A stretch of DNA of 44,156 bases from UBA1562 sp041653955 (GTDB taxonomy: Bacteria; Omnitrophota; Gorgyraeia; Gygaellales; Profunditerraquicolaceae): assembly GCA_041653955.1 (NCBI GenBank), contig JBAZEH010000010.1, forward strand, positions 1 to 44,156, given 5' to 3'. Positions 26,004 through 33,849 of the stretch are shown here, piece after piece. Under the pieces are notes generated by a model. The model worked only from the letters and a program-made list of their open reading frames with translations. It was not told the origin of the DNA and ran no database searches. Each line of letters opens with the position of its first letter. The stretch's first letter is position 1. The translations under genes and the position numbers were made by a program.

Positions 26004-26255
26004 ATGAGCAGGTACTCCATGGAATTCATATTAAAGATATATAATGCGTCCGTTGAGACTCTAAGGGATTCCATAGCGGAGTTTGGGGATGAGATCGAGG
26101 TCATGGAGCTACCGCGCGATAATGAAGGGAAGGGCAGGGATTTCAGGATACGAATGCGCGCGGAAGACCCTACAATAATATTTGATACATGCGCGCAGTT
26201 CGGCAGGTTAGGTTCGGTAAAAGTAAACGATTTAAAGGAGGGGAAGGATGGTTAA
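26004..26255 (+). CDS. Small protein of unknown function, predicted ferredoxin-like fold
   Basis: 83 residues, no family recognised. Predicted by eye as strand-helix-strand-strand-helix-strand: FILKIY, SVETLRDSIAEFG, IEVMELP, RDFRIRMRAE, PTIIFDTCAQFGRLG, SVKVND, the pattern of ACT-like or other ferredoxin-like domains. One cysteine (in DTCAQFG). It overlaps the flavodoxin gene by eight bases, so the two are likely coupled. Confidence 0.75.
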   Translation: MSRYSMEFILKIYNASVETLRDSIAEFGDEIEVMELPRDNEGKGRDFRIRMRAEDPTIIFDTCAQFGRLGSVKVNDLKEGKDG

Positions 26256-26721
26256 AGGGCTGGTTATATATTATTCGCGTTCCGGCAATACCAAAAAGAT
26301 GGCGGAGTCCGTTGCGGAAGGCATAAAAAGTGAAGGGATGGAAGCAGTTATAAAAGAGGTCAAAGATGTTAAGGCTGCCGAACTCCTGGAATATGACGCA
26401 ATAGCTATCGGTTCGCCTACTTATTACGGGACAATGGCCGCGGAGATCAAGAAACTGCTGGATGATTCGGTGAAATTCCACGGTAAGCTTGATGGTAAGG
26501 TTGGCGCGGCATTCTCGTCTTCCGCCAATATAGGAGGCGGTAACGAGACTACGGTTTTAGATATCTTGAACGCCATGCTCATCCATGGTATGATTATTCA
26601 TGGCGACCCGCAGGGGGACCATTACGGCGCGGTAGCTATTGACGCCCCTGATACCCGCTCGAAAAAAGAGTGCGTCAGGATGGGTTCCAGGATGGCAAAA
26701 CTCGTCAAGAGGTTAAAATGA
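26248..26721 (+). CDS. Flavodoxin-fold protein, WrbA-like
   Basis: 157 residues. FMN phosphate loop YYSRSGNTKKMAE at the N-terminus, then GSPTYYGTMAAEIKKLLDD and GGNETTVLDILNAML, as in WrbA-type NAD(P)H:quinone reductases and multimeric flavodoxins. It may carry electrons in place of ferredoxin or reduce quinones. Strong site AAAGGAGGGGAAGG before ATG; the cutA start overlaps its stop by ATGA. Confidence 0.88.
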   Translation: MVKGLVIYYSRSGNTKKMAESVAEGIKSEGMEAVIKEVKDVKAAELLEYDAIAIGSPTYYGTMAAEIKKLLDDSVKFHGKLDGKVGAAFSSSANIGGGNETTVLDILNAMLIHGMIIHGDPQGDHYGAVAIDAPDTRSKKECVRMGSRMAKLVKRLK

Positions 26722-27029
26722 ACCTGGTCGTATTTATCACCGCTGCGGATAAGAAGGAGGCCGAGGCGATAGCGCGCTCCCTGGTTGAGGAAAGATTGGC
26801 CGCCTGCGTCAATATTATAGAAGGGGTTAGTTCTTTATTCCGCTGGCAGGGAAAAGTTGAGAAGGCAAGCGAAGCGCTTTTGATAGTCAAGTCCAGAAAA
26901 GCGCTGATGAATAAATTGATCAAAAAGATAAAATCTCTGCATAGTTATGAGCTTCCGGAGATCATCGCCTTGCCGGTCATTTCGGGAGAAAAGAGATACC
27001 TGGAGTGGGTGGATGATTCTACAAGGTGA
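26718..27029 (+). CDS. cutA: CutA1 divalent-cation tolerance protein
   Basis: 103 residues, normal for CutA1. Motifs VFITAADKKEAEAIARSLVEERLAACVNI, LFRWQGKVEKASEALLIVKS and SYELPEIIALPV. A trimeric ferredoxin-like protein tied to copper tolerance and DsbD-type functions; biochemical role is unsettled. ATG 26718 overlaps the flavodoxin stop. The ccdA gene begins 17 bases before its end. Confidence 0.93.
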   Translation: MNLVVFITAADKKEAEAIARSLVEERLAACVNIIEGVSSLFRWQGKVEKASEALLIVKSRKALMNKLIKKIKSLHSYELPEIIALPVISGEKRYLEWVDDSTR

Positions 27030-27684
27030 TTCGCTAAGTTATGTCGGGGCTTTTCTCGGAGGAGTCATAGTAAGTTTCTCTCCATGTGTTTATCCGCTGG
27101 TCCCCATAACACTTGGTTTTATCGGCATAAAAGGTGGTTCTTCGCGCTTCAAGGGTTTTATATTGAGCCTGGCCTATGTGTTCGGCCTTGCGATTACTTA
27201 TTCAATATTAGGTTTGTTCGCTTCGCTGACCGGGACTTTATTCGGGCGTATTTCAAGCCACCCCGTATCATACCTGGTCATAGGTAATGTCTGCATTATC
27301 GCCGCGCTGTCATTCTTTGATATAATCCATCTGAATTTTACCGGGATACGCCTGCAGAATAAGGTCAATAGAAGAGGGGACCTGCTTTCGGCATTATTAT
27401 TGGGGATGGCCTCCGGGCTGGTAGCCGGCCCTTGCACCTTGCCTGCCCTGGCCTCCATATTGTTTTATGTGGCCAGTAAACAGAACCTGTTTTATGGGGC
27501 GAGCCTGCTATTCGTTTTTGCTTATGGGATGGGTTTTCTTTTGATACTGGTAGGGACATTCAGCGGGATATTTGTTAACCTGTTGCGCGGCGAACGCCTG
27601 TCGGCAAATATTAAGAAAATATCCGGTTTTATCTTGTTGGCGATAGGCGAATATTTCCTGATCAAAGCCGGGAGATTCATGTGA
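27013..27684 (+). CDS. ccdA: CcdA-type thiol:disulfide electron transporter
   Basis: 223 residues with about six membrane spans. The two redox cysteines are visible as FSPCVYPLVP (Cys25) and AGPCTLPALA (Cys141). CcdA moves electrons from cytoplasmic thioredoxin to outer-facing thiol proteins. ATG 27013 is chosen because an upstream in-frame start would add a non-hydrophobic, charged leader inside cutA. It overlaps the TlpA-like gene by four bases, its likely partner. Confidence 0.9.
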   Translation: MILQGDSLSYVGAFLGGVIVSFSPCVYPLVPITLGFIGIKGGSSRFKGFILSLAYVFGLAITYSILGLFASLTGTLFGRISSHPVSYLVIGNVCIIAALSFFDIIHLNFTGIRLQNKVNRRGDLLSALLLGMASGLVAGPCTLPALASILFYVASKQNLFYGASLLFVFAYGMGFLLILVGTFSGIFVNLLRGERLSANIKKISGFILLAIGEYFLIKAGRFM

Positions 27685-28166
27685 TAAAAAGGATTATACT
27701 GATCGTATTATCTTTGGTATTAATGCAAGGTATATTGTCCGCGGCGGGGCCTGCCTTAAGCAACGCCCCTGATGCCGCGCCTGACTTTACCCTTCTGGGC
27801 CTGGAAGGCGGACAATTCTCCCTCTCTGATGCCAGGGGGAGGCCTTTTATACTTTTCTTTTGGACGACCTGGTGCCCTTACTGCCGTAAAGAATTAAACC
27901 TTTTGGATACGATGCGCGAGGAGTTAGAGCGAGACGGCGTGGGCTTATTCGCGGTAAACACCGGAGAGTCTTCCGATAGGGTGCGCAGGTTCATGGAAAG
28001 CCGCCCCGTGTCTTACAGGATCCTTTTGGATACAGATATTGAAGTCGCACACGCATTTGGAGTAATAGGCGTGCCCACCTATATACTGGTCAATAAAGAA
28101 GGCCGCATTGTTTTTAGCGATAATCAGTTTCCCCGGAAAGAATATGAGGAGTTGATCTTAAAATAA
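27681..28166 (+). CDS. TlpA/ResA-like secreted thioredoxin
   Basis: 161 residues. Signal or anchor sequence (about 5-22), then an AhpC-TSA/Redoxin fold: APDFTLLGLEGG, active site WCPYC (Cys65, Cys68) and the cis-proline region GVPTYILV. Probably reduced by the CcdA protein encoded just upstream. GTG start overlapping the ccdA stop. No cytochrome c genes in the window, so its target is unknown. Confidence 0.9.
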   Translation: MIKRIILIVLSLVLMQGILSAAGPALSNAPDAAPDFTLLGLEGGQFSLSDARGRPFILFFWTTWCPYCRKELNLLDTMREELERDGVGLFAVNTGESSDRVRRFMESRPVSYRILLDTDIEVAHAFGVIGVPTYILVNKEGRIVFSDNQFPRKEYEELILK

Positions 28167-28206
28167 ACATCAAGATTAGCAGCGCTTTGGTGTTTGATCC
28201 GGAGTT

Positions 28207-28833
28207 ATGGATAAAAAAATAGAGGCCCTTATTGAAAACTGGCTTAAGAGGAATATCGCGGGTTTTTATTTCCGTAATAAAGAATCGGCGGCAGAAAAAA
28301 TATTGGAGATCATTCCGCTTCCAGCCAGCGTAGGGTTTTCCGGTTCACAAACCCTCGGGCAGCTGGGTGTAATAAAAAGTTTAGAGGCGCGCGGCAGCAG
28401 GGTTTTTAATCCTTATAAAGCAGGCATAGATAAAGAAGAGAGCCTGGCTATCAGAAGACAGGCGGCGCAGGCGGATTATTACCTGGCGAGCCCTAACTCC
28501 GTATCAGAGAAAGGGGAACTTGTATTTTTCAGCGCTTATGGGAACCGTACGGCGGGTATTTCTTACGCCAAAAACGTTATTATCGTCGCGGGCGCCAACA
28601 AGATAACGCCGAATATACAGGAGGCGCTTAAACGTTCAAGGGAGTATGCCACGCCCCTTAATTGCAAACGCCTTAAATGGGATAGCGCCTGCCTTCAAGA
28701 CGGTATATGCCGCCAGGAAGTTTGTTTTTCTCCCGAATACAAAAGAATGTGCTGCCAGGTACTTATAATTGAAGCGGAGGCCGCTTGCAGCAGGATGAGT
28801 GTGGTCCTCGTCGGCGAGAGCCTGGGATTCTAG
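28207..28833 (+). CDS. LUD-domain (LutC/YkgG-like, DUF162) protein
   Basis: 208 residues. IGFSGSQTL-like (VGFSGSQTLGQLGV), DYYLASPNSVSEKGELV and IVAGANKITPNIQEAL match the LUD domain of lactate-utilisation proteins. Eight cysteines crowd the last third, partly in CLQDGICRQEVC and RMCCQV, suggesting a metal or Fe-S site. No lutA or lutB is near, so it is a stand-alone member; substrate unknown. Ribosome site CGGAGTT. Confidence 0.83.
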   Translation: MDKKIEALIENWLKRNIAGFYFRNKESAAEKILEIIPLPASVGFSGSQTLGQLGVIKSLEARGSRVFNPYKAGIDKEESLAIRRQAAQADYYLASPNSVSEKGELVFFSAYGNRTAGISYAKNVIIVAGANKITPNIQEALKRSREYATPLNCKRLKWDSACLQDGICRQEVCFSPEYKRMCCQVLIIEAEAACSRMSVVLVGESLGF

Positions 28834-28845
28834 AAAGGAATAAAT

Positions 28846-29139
28846 ATGCTTGATAAGATGAAGGCCCTTATGGATATGCAAAAGAAGATGCAGGAGATGA
28901 AGCGCCAGCTGGATAGCGCGGAGTTTAAGGTTGAAAGCCCCGATGGCACGGTTAATATTACGATGAACGGTTCGCAGGAGATAAAAGATATAACGATCAG
29001 CGCCGACCTGAAAGCGGCAGATAAAGCCGCCCTTGAAAGATCGCTTAAAGACGTATATAATGCTGCGATAAAGCGTTCTCACGATATTGCGGCCGCGAAG
29101 ATGAAAGGCATTACCGGCCTGAACCTCCCCGGCCTATAA
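28846..29139 (+). CDS. ybaB: YbaB/EbfC nucleoid-associated protein
   Basis: 97 residues. Helical N-terminus MLDKMKALMDMQKKMQEMKRQL, a central sheet with VNITMNGSQEIKDITI and a C-terminal helix ending MKGITGLNLPGL, as in YbaB. Dimeric DNA-binding protein, often beside dnaX-recR; neither is present here. Confidence 0.92.
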   Translation: MLDKMKALMDMQKKMQEMKRQLDSAEFKVESPDGTVNITMNGSQEIKDITISADLKAADKAALERSLKDVYNAAIKRSHDIAAAKMKGITGLNLPGL

Positions 29140-29153
29140 TAAAAGGATAAGAT

Positions 29154-30197
29154 ATGGAAAACTTAAGAGGGCTGGCGACAGGAATAGGGAGCCTGCCGCA
29201 TAAGGACGCGGATAAGGCGATCGATTTGATCTTTGAGTGCCTGGCGCGTATACCTTTCTGGCCGCAGCTGCCAAAGAGGGATATAAGAGAGGGGATGGTA
29301 GCGCAGTTTAGCGAAAACCTCCCCTGTTTAAAGGTCTCCCGCGAAGGTTTATTTTTCTCACCCCTTGAAGATAAAGAAAAAGAGTTAGAAATTTTCTATG
29401 AGCATATAATTTCAGGCGATAAGGAGCATTTCAGGATAAGCCGCGATTTCGCTTCAGGCCTGCATAAATTTTATCAAAGGCTGCGGGGTAGTAGCCTTGA
29501 AGATATAGAATTCATAAAATGCCAGATCACCGGGCCATTCACATTTGCCGCAAGCGTAAAGAATGAATCGGGCAGTGCCCTGTTGCATGACCCGGTCTTT
29601 ATGCAGGCCATATTAAAGGGGTTGACGATGAAGGCCCTTTGGCAGATAGAGTTGTTCAGGAAGTTCAATAAAAAGATAATTATGTTTATAGACGAGCCCT
29701 ATCTTGGATGTTTCGGTTCCGCTTATACTCCCGTTAACAGGGAGGATGTGGTCAGCGGGCTCAAGGAGCTTACGGAAGGGATAAAATCCGGGGATATCTT
29801 GACTGGGGTGCACTGCTGCGGTAATACCGACTGGTCTATATTCACCGATGTGGAAAATATAGATATAATAAATTTTGACGCCTTCGGTTTCCTGGATAAG
29901 CTCGTCCTTTACGCTGATAGCCTGAAAAAGTTCCTTAAAAGAGGAGGTATCCTTTGTTGGGGGATAGTGCCTACCCAGGGGTTTTCCGGAGAAGAAACCC
30001 CGGAGTCACTGGCAGGGAAGATCTCCGAAGGCATAGATATATTGGCCGCCAAAGGCGTAGATAAGGGGTTATTATCGGAGAGGATGCTTTTAAGCCCGGC
30101 CTGCGGCCTTGGCACGCTGGAGGCGGGGGCCGCGGAGAAGATATTCGGGCTCCTTAAAGAGACATCTTTACGGATGCGCGAAAACGCCCAAAAATAA
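29154..30197 (+). CDS. Short MetE/UROD-superfamily protein, possible core methionine synthase
   Basis: 347 residues, about half the size of classical MetE, matching only its catalytic C-terminal barrel. GIGSLPHKD opens the domain as in archaeal MetE-like proteins; zinc-ligand positions appear as VHCCGNTDW (His220, Cys221/222) and SPACGLGT (Cys317). It could transfer a methyl group from a corrinoid protein or another donor to homocysteine, supplying MetK. UROD-like methyltransferases for other substrates remain possible. Confidence 0.75.
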   Translation: MENLRGLATGIGSLPHKDADKAIDLIFECLARIPFWPQLPKRDIREGMVAQFSENLPCLKVSREGLFFSPLEDKEKELEIFYEHIISGDKEHFRISRDFASGLHKFYQRLRGSSLEDIEFIKCQITGPFTFAASVKNESGSALLHDPVFMQAILKGLTMKALWQIELFRKFNKKIIMFIDEPYLGCFGSAYTPVNREDVVSGLKELTEGIKSGDILTGVHCCGNTDWSIFTDVENIDIINFDAFGFLDKLVLYADSLKKFLKRGGILCWGIVPTQGFSGEETPESLAGKISEGIDILAAKGVDKGLLSERMLLSPACGLGTLEAGAAEKIFGLLKETSLRMRENAQK

Positions 30198-30202
30198 ATT
30201 AT

Positions 30203-30231
30203 TTGACAAAAGAACACAAAGACTATATTAT
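30203..30231 (+). promoter_or_regulatory. Predicted strong promoter of the por operon
   Basis: A perfect TTGACA (30203-30208), 17-base spacer, TATTAT (30226-30231). It lies about 34 bases before porG. A small stem AAAGACT (30218-30224) with AGTCTTT (30237-30243) and a T-run overlaps it and could end the previous transcript. Confidence 0.7.
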
Positions 30232-30264
30232 AGATAAGTCTTTTTTACATAGGGAGAAATTTTA

Positions 30265-30807
30265 ATGAAAGAGATACGGATTCACGCGCGCGCAGGGCAG
30301 GGGGCGATCACTACCGCGGCATTATTGGGATACGCGTATTTTTTGAAGGGCGTGTACCCTTATGCGTTCCCGCATTTCGGGGCGGCCCGCATGGGCGCGC
30401 CTATGAACGCTTTTGTGCGGGTGGATACCAAACCCGTGCGCATGCGCAGCCAGATATATGAGCCTGATTATGTGCTGGTGGTAGATCCAACCCTTATGCG
30501 CGGTTTCAATTGTTTCTCCGGGCTCAAGGAGGATGGGGCCGCCATCATAAACGAGAAGGAAGGCGTGAAGCTCCCTAAGTTAAACGCCAAACAAAAGGTA
30601 TTTGCCATTCCCGCCACAGATATTGCCATAAAGACTATAGGCCTGCCCCTCGGTAATACCGCCTTGATCGGCGCTTTTGCCGCCGCGACAGGGGAACTGG
30701 AGCTTGATACTATATTAGAGGTAATGAAAAAGAGGTTCTCCGGCAAGGCGCTGGCGGGTAATATTGAGGCAGTTAAGCAGGGATATGAATATATAAAGGG
30801 GAAATAA
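30265..30807 (+). CDS. porG: Pyruvate/2-oxoacid:ferredoxin oxidoreductase, gamma subunit
   Basis: 180 residues. IRIHARAGQGAITTAALLGYA and FPHFGAARMGAPMNAFVR are typical of the gamma subunit, which binds coenzyme A in this family. First of four genes in the order gamma, delta, alpha, beta, each touching the next. Together they oxidise pyruvate to acetyl-CoA and reduce ferredoxin. Confidence 0.94.
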   Translation: MKEIRIHARAGQGAITTAALLGYAYFLKGVYPYAFPHFGAARMGAPMNAFVRVDTKPVRMRSQIYEPDYVLVVDPTLMRGFNCFSGLKEDGAAIINEKEGVKLPKLNAKQKVFAIPATDIAIKTIGLPLGNTALIGAFAAATGELELDTILEVMKKRFSGKALAGNIEAVKQGYEYIKGK

Positions 30808-31079
30808 TGTTCGGACCATTGATAGTAAGGCCATCACGCAGCAAGGGCGATAAGACAGGTTCCTGGAGGATAAAGGTAAAGCCTAAGTTTCTGCAGAAGA
30901 ACTGTATTGCCTGTAAGATGTGCGCCCTGGTCTGCCCCGAAGGATGCATAAGCGGGAAAGAGAAGAATACCTATATATGTGATTATGAATATTGTAAAGG
31001 TTGCGGGCTTTGCGCCATAGTCTGCCCTAAAGCAGATATTGAGATGGTTGAAGAGGGTTCAGGCGGAGAGAATAAATGA
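30807..31079 (+). CDS. porD: 2-oxoacid:ferredoxin oxidoreductase, delta (ferredoxin) subunit
   Basis: 90 residues with two 4Fe-4S motifs: CIACKMCALVCPEGC and CKGCGLCAIVCPKAD. It carries electrons out of the beta subunit. Overlaps porG by one base (TAATG) and porA by four. Confidence 0.95.
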   Translation: MFGPLIVRPSRSKGDKTGSWRIKVKPKFLQKNCIACKMCALVCPEGCISGKEKNTYICDYEYCKGCGLCAIVCPKADIEMVEEGSGGENK

Positions 31080-32263
31080 AGGAATTTTTAGAGGGTTCGC
31101 ACGCTGTCGCGCAGATAGTAAAACTATGTAAGCCGGGTGTTATTTCCGCGTATCCCATAACGCCCCAGACACATATCGTGGAAGACCTGGCCCAGATGGT
31201 GGCTAATGGCGAGTTAGGCTCGCAGTTCGTCAATGTAGAGAGCGAGCACTCTGCCGCTTCCGTGGTCCTGGGCGGTTCGGCAGCAGGCGTGCGTGTTTTT
31301 ACCGCTACCAGTTCGCAGGGTTTATTCCTGATGGCAGAGGTTGTATTCAATATCGCCGGTATGCGCCTGCCGGTTGTTATGACTTGCGCCAACCGCGCGA
31401 TATCCGCTCCGATAAGCATATGGAATGACCAGCAGGACTCCATATCGCTTAGGGATGCCGGGTGGATACAATTGTACGCGGAGAATATCCAGGAAGCGGT
31501 GGACTTGCACCTCATCGCTTACCGTTTAAGCGAAAATAAGTCTATCATGCTTCCGACAATGGTCTGTATGGACGGTTTTATATTGACCCACGGGATGGAG
31601 GCTGTAGATATTCCGACGCAGGAGGATGTAGACAAATTTCTCCCGCCATATAAACCGTTGTATAAACTTGATCCCGCAGAGCCGTTAAGTATGGGCCTTT
31701 TAGCTACCCCCGATTATTATATGGAGACCCGTTTCGCTATCCAGGAAACATTCAAAGACGTATTGAAAGTGATCCCTGCCCTCAGCGGGGAGTTTAAGAG
31801 TAGTTTTGGAAGGGATTATAAAGACGGCCTGGTTGAGGAGTATTACACAAAAGACGCGGAAAAGGTCGTCATAGCCATGGGTTCGGTGTGTGGTACCGTA
31901 AAAGAGGTCGTAGACGCGATGAGGAAAAAAGGCAAGAAGGTCGGGCTGCTTAAGATAATATCTTACCGGCCATTCCCTTATGCCAGGATATGTGAGGCGT
32001 TAAAGAATGTGCCGAGGATAGCGGTTTTAGATAAAGCCGTGTCGTTGGGAGGATATGCCCCGATCGCCACAGAGATAAAAGCGGCATTCTTCGGCAAGAA
32101 AAAATCTCCTAAGGTGGTCAGCAGCTTCATAGCCGGACTGGGTGGGAGGGATATTACCCAGGAATCCATAAAAGAGATATTCAGTAAATTGAGCCAGAAA
32201 GAAGCGAACCTGGAGTTTATAGACTTAAAACCGGAACTCCTCAAGGATGAATATGGAGAATAA
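31076..32263 (+). CDS. porA: 2-oxoacid:ferredoxin oxidoreductase, alpha subunit
   Basis: 395 residues. ISAYPITPQTHIVEDL and VESEHSAASVVLGGSAAGVR are the pyrimidine-binding side of the ThDP site; TATSSQGLFLMAE follows. C-terminal half is the transketolase-C-like domain. Length and order agree with pyruvate-type enzymes. Confidence 0.95.
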   Translation: MKEFLEGSHAVAQIVKLCKPGVISAYPITPQTHIVEDLAQMVANGELGSQFVNVESEHSAASVVLGGSAAGVRVFTATSSQGLFLMAEVVFNIAGMRLPVVMTCANRAISAPISIWNDQQDSISLRDAGWIQLYAENIQEAVDLHLIAYRLSENKSIMLPTMVCMDGFILTHGMEAVDIPTQEDVDKFLPPYKPLYKLDPAEPLSMGLLATPDYYMETRFAIQETFKDVLKVIPALSGEFKSSFGRDYKDGLVEEYYTKDAEKVVIAMGSVCGTVKEVVDAMRKKGKKVGLLKIISYRPFPYARICEALKNVPRIAVLDKAVSLGGYAPIATEIKAAFFGKKKSPKVVSSFIAGLGGRDITQESIKEIFSKLSQKEANLEFIDLKPELLKDEYGE

Positions 32264-33128
32264 TCGTTTGTTTAATCCCGGGCATACAGCCTGCGCAGGC
32301 TGCGGCCAGTCAATGGCCGCGCGGTTGGTGATAGAGGCGGCGGGCAGCAATACTATTATAGTAAACAATACCGGCTGCCTTGAAGTATTTACTACAAGGT
32401 ATCCTGAGTCGGCGTGGAATGTCCCCTGGATACACTCTCTTTTTGAAAATGCCCCGGCAGTAGCTTCTGGAGTAGAGGCAGCCCTTAAATATCTGGGTAA
32501 GAAAGATAATATTAATGTGATCGCCCAGGCAGGGGATGGCGGGACAGCCGATATAGGCCTGCAGGCCTTATCCGGAATGCTTGAGCGCGGCCACGATATA
32601 CTTTATGTCTGTTATGATAATGAGGCCTATATGAATACCGGAGTGCAGCGCAGCGGCCTTACCCCATTTCGCACTAATACTACCACCAGCCCCGTAGGCA
32701 GTAAACTATCAGGCAATATACGTCCGAAGAAGCCTATGCCGGAGATAGCCAACGCGCACGGTATACCTTTTGTCGCGACCTCTTCCGCGGCTTTCCCCCA
32801 GGATATCCAGCGCAAAGTGAAGAAAGCCATATCCATAAAAGGGCCTAAATATATGCAGATACATGTTCCCTGCCCCTTGGGCTGGCGCCATTCTCCGGAG
32901 CTTACACTTCAGGTCGGAAAGCTCGCCGTAGAAACAGGGTTATATCCTTTGATCGAATATGAGAATGGGGTGTTGTCCGGAGTGCGCAAGCTTCCCCAGC
33001 CTAAACCCGTAGAAGAATACCTTAAGACCCAGGGCAGGTTTAAGCACCTTCTAAAGGACCCCGAACAGATCAGGCAGATACAGGAGGTCGCGGACAACAA
33101 TATACAGAAATATAACCTGAAGGGCTAA
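32253..33128 (+). CDS. porB: 2-oxoacid:ferredoxin oxidoreductase, beta subunit
   Basis: 291 residues. ThDP-binding half with an Fe-S cluster: GHTACAGCGQ, NTGCLEV and a late cysteine in HVPCPLGW. AQAGDGGTADIGLQ binds Mg-ThDP; CYDNEAYMNTGVQRSG is the form seen in pyruvate enzymes. I prefer ATG 32253, five bases after AAGGA; the ATG at 32247 overlaps that site. Overlaps porA by 11 bases. Confidence 0.94.
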   Translation: MENNRLFNPGHTACAGCGQSMAARLVIEAAGSNTIIVNNTGCLEVFTTRYPESAWNVPWIHSLFENAPAVASGVEAALKYLGKKDNINVIAQAGDGGTADIGLQALSGMLERGHDILYVCYDNEAYMNTGVQRSGLTPFRTNTTTSPVGSKLSGNIRPKKPMPEIANAHGIPFVATSSAAFPQDIQRKVKKAISIKGPKYMQIHVPCPLGWRHSPELTLQVGKLAVETGLYPLIEYENGVLSGVRKLPQPKPVEEYLKTQGRFKHLLKDPEQIRQIQEVADNNIQKYNLKG

Positions 33129-33168
33129 GAGAAACAGCCTTCAAAACAGCAAGAGGAGGTGGTCGGTT

Positions 33169-33648
33169 ATGGGAAAACAGGCAAGGGCGATAGTGGAGTT
33201 AAGTCTGAAGGACCTGGTTAAGGACTTGAATAAGGCGTATGCGGATGAATGGCTGGCTTTCTATCTTTATTGGTATATGGCCCAGACCGTTTCCGGTAAA
33301 GCATACGAAGATATGCGGGAGTTCCTGATGAAAATAGCCAAGGAGGAGCTTGAGCACGCCGAGGAGTTAGCAGACCTGATCTCCAAGCTCGGGGGGCTGC
33401 CGATAGCCAATCCTATGGAGTTGGAAAAGAACGCCAATTCCCCTTATATGATGCCTCCAAAGAATACTTCCGATATCAACAGGATCATACGTATTGTTAT
33501 GGAAGCCGAAGCCGGGGCTATTGATGTCTACAATAAGCTTGTCAAGAAAACAATGGGCAAGGATCCCGTTACCCATCAGTTGGTAATGCATATATTGTCC
33601 GAAGAGGTCAATCACGAAGAGATGTTTGAAAACCTTATGGAAAGGTAA
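33169..33648 (+). CDS. Ferritin-like diiron protein
   Basis: 159 residues, four-helix bundle. Iron ligands fit Glu27, Glu60-x-x-His63, Glu112 or Glu114, and Glu146-x-x-His149. Resembles bacterioferritin or ferritin-like proteins used for iron storage or peroxide removal. Strong site GAGGAGGT upstream. Placed between por genes and a ferredoxin, it may protect oxygen-sensitive clusters (inference). Confidence 0.88.
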   Translation: MGKQARAIVELSLKDLVKDLNKAYADEWLAFYLYWYMAQTVSGKAYEDMREFLMKIAKEELEHAEELADLISKLGGLPIANPMELEKNANSPYMMPPKNTSDINRIIRIVMEAEAGAIDVYNKLVKKTMGKDPVTHQLVMHILSEEVNHEEMFENLMER

Positions 33649-33666
33649 TAACGGAGGTTATCTGGT

Positions 33667-33849
33667 ATGGCAAAGGTGACTGTAGATGTTTCTACTTGCG
33701 TAGGCTGCGGCTTGTGTGAACAATCATGCCCCGAAGTATTTGAGGTAGGGGGGGATGGGATCGCTCACGTAAAGGCGCAGGCATGTGCTTTGCATAATCT
33801 TCAGGAAGTGGCTGAGCTGTGTCCTGTAGCGGCAATTAAGGTAAGTTAA
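33667..33849 (+). CDS. Single-cluster ferredoxin
   Basis: 60 residues. Cluster cysteines Cys11, Cys14, Cys17 in CVGCGLC and Cys52 in LCPVAAI; Cys21 and Cys40 are placed to form the disulfide found where the second cluster is lost in Desulfovibrio-type ferredoxins. Likely electron acceptor for Por. Its stop overlaps the stop of the opposite-strand foldase gene. Confidence 0.93.
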   Translation: MAKVTVDVSTCVGCGLCEQSCPEVFEVGGDGIAHVKAQACALHNLQEVAELCPVAAIKVS

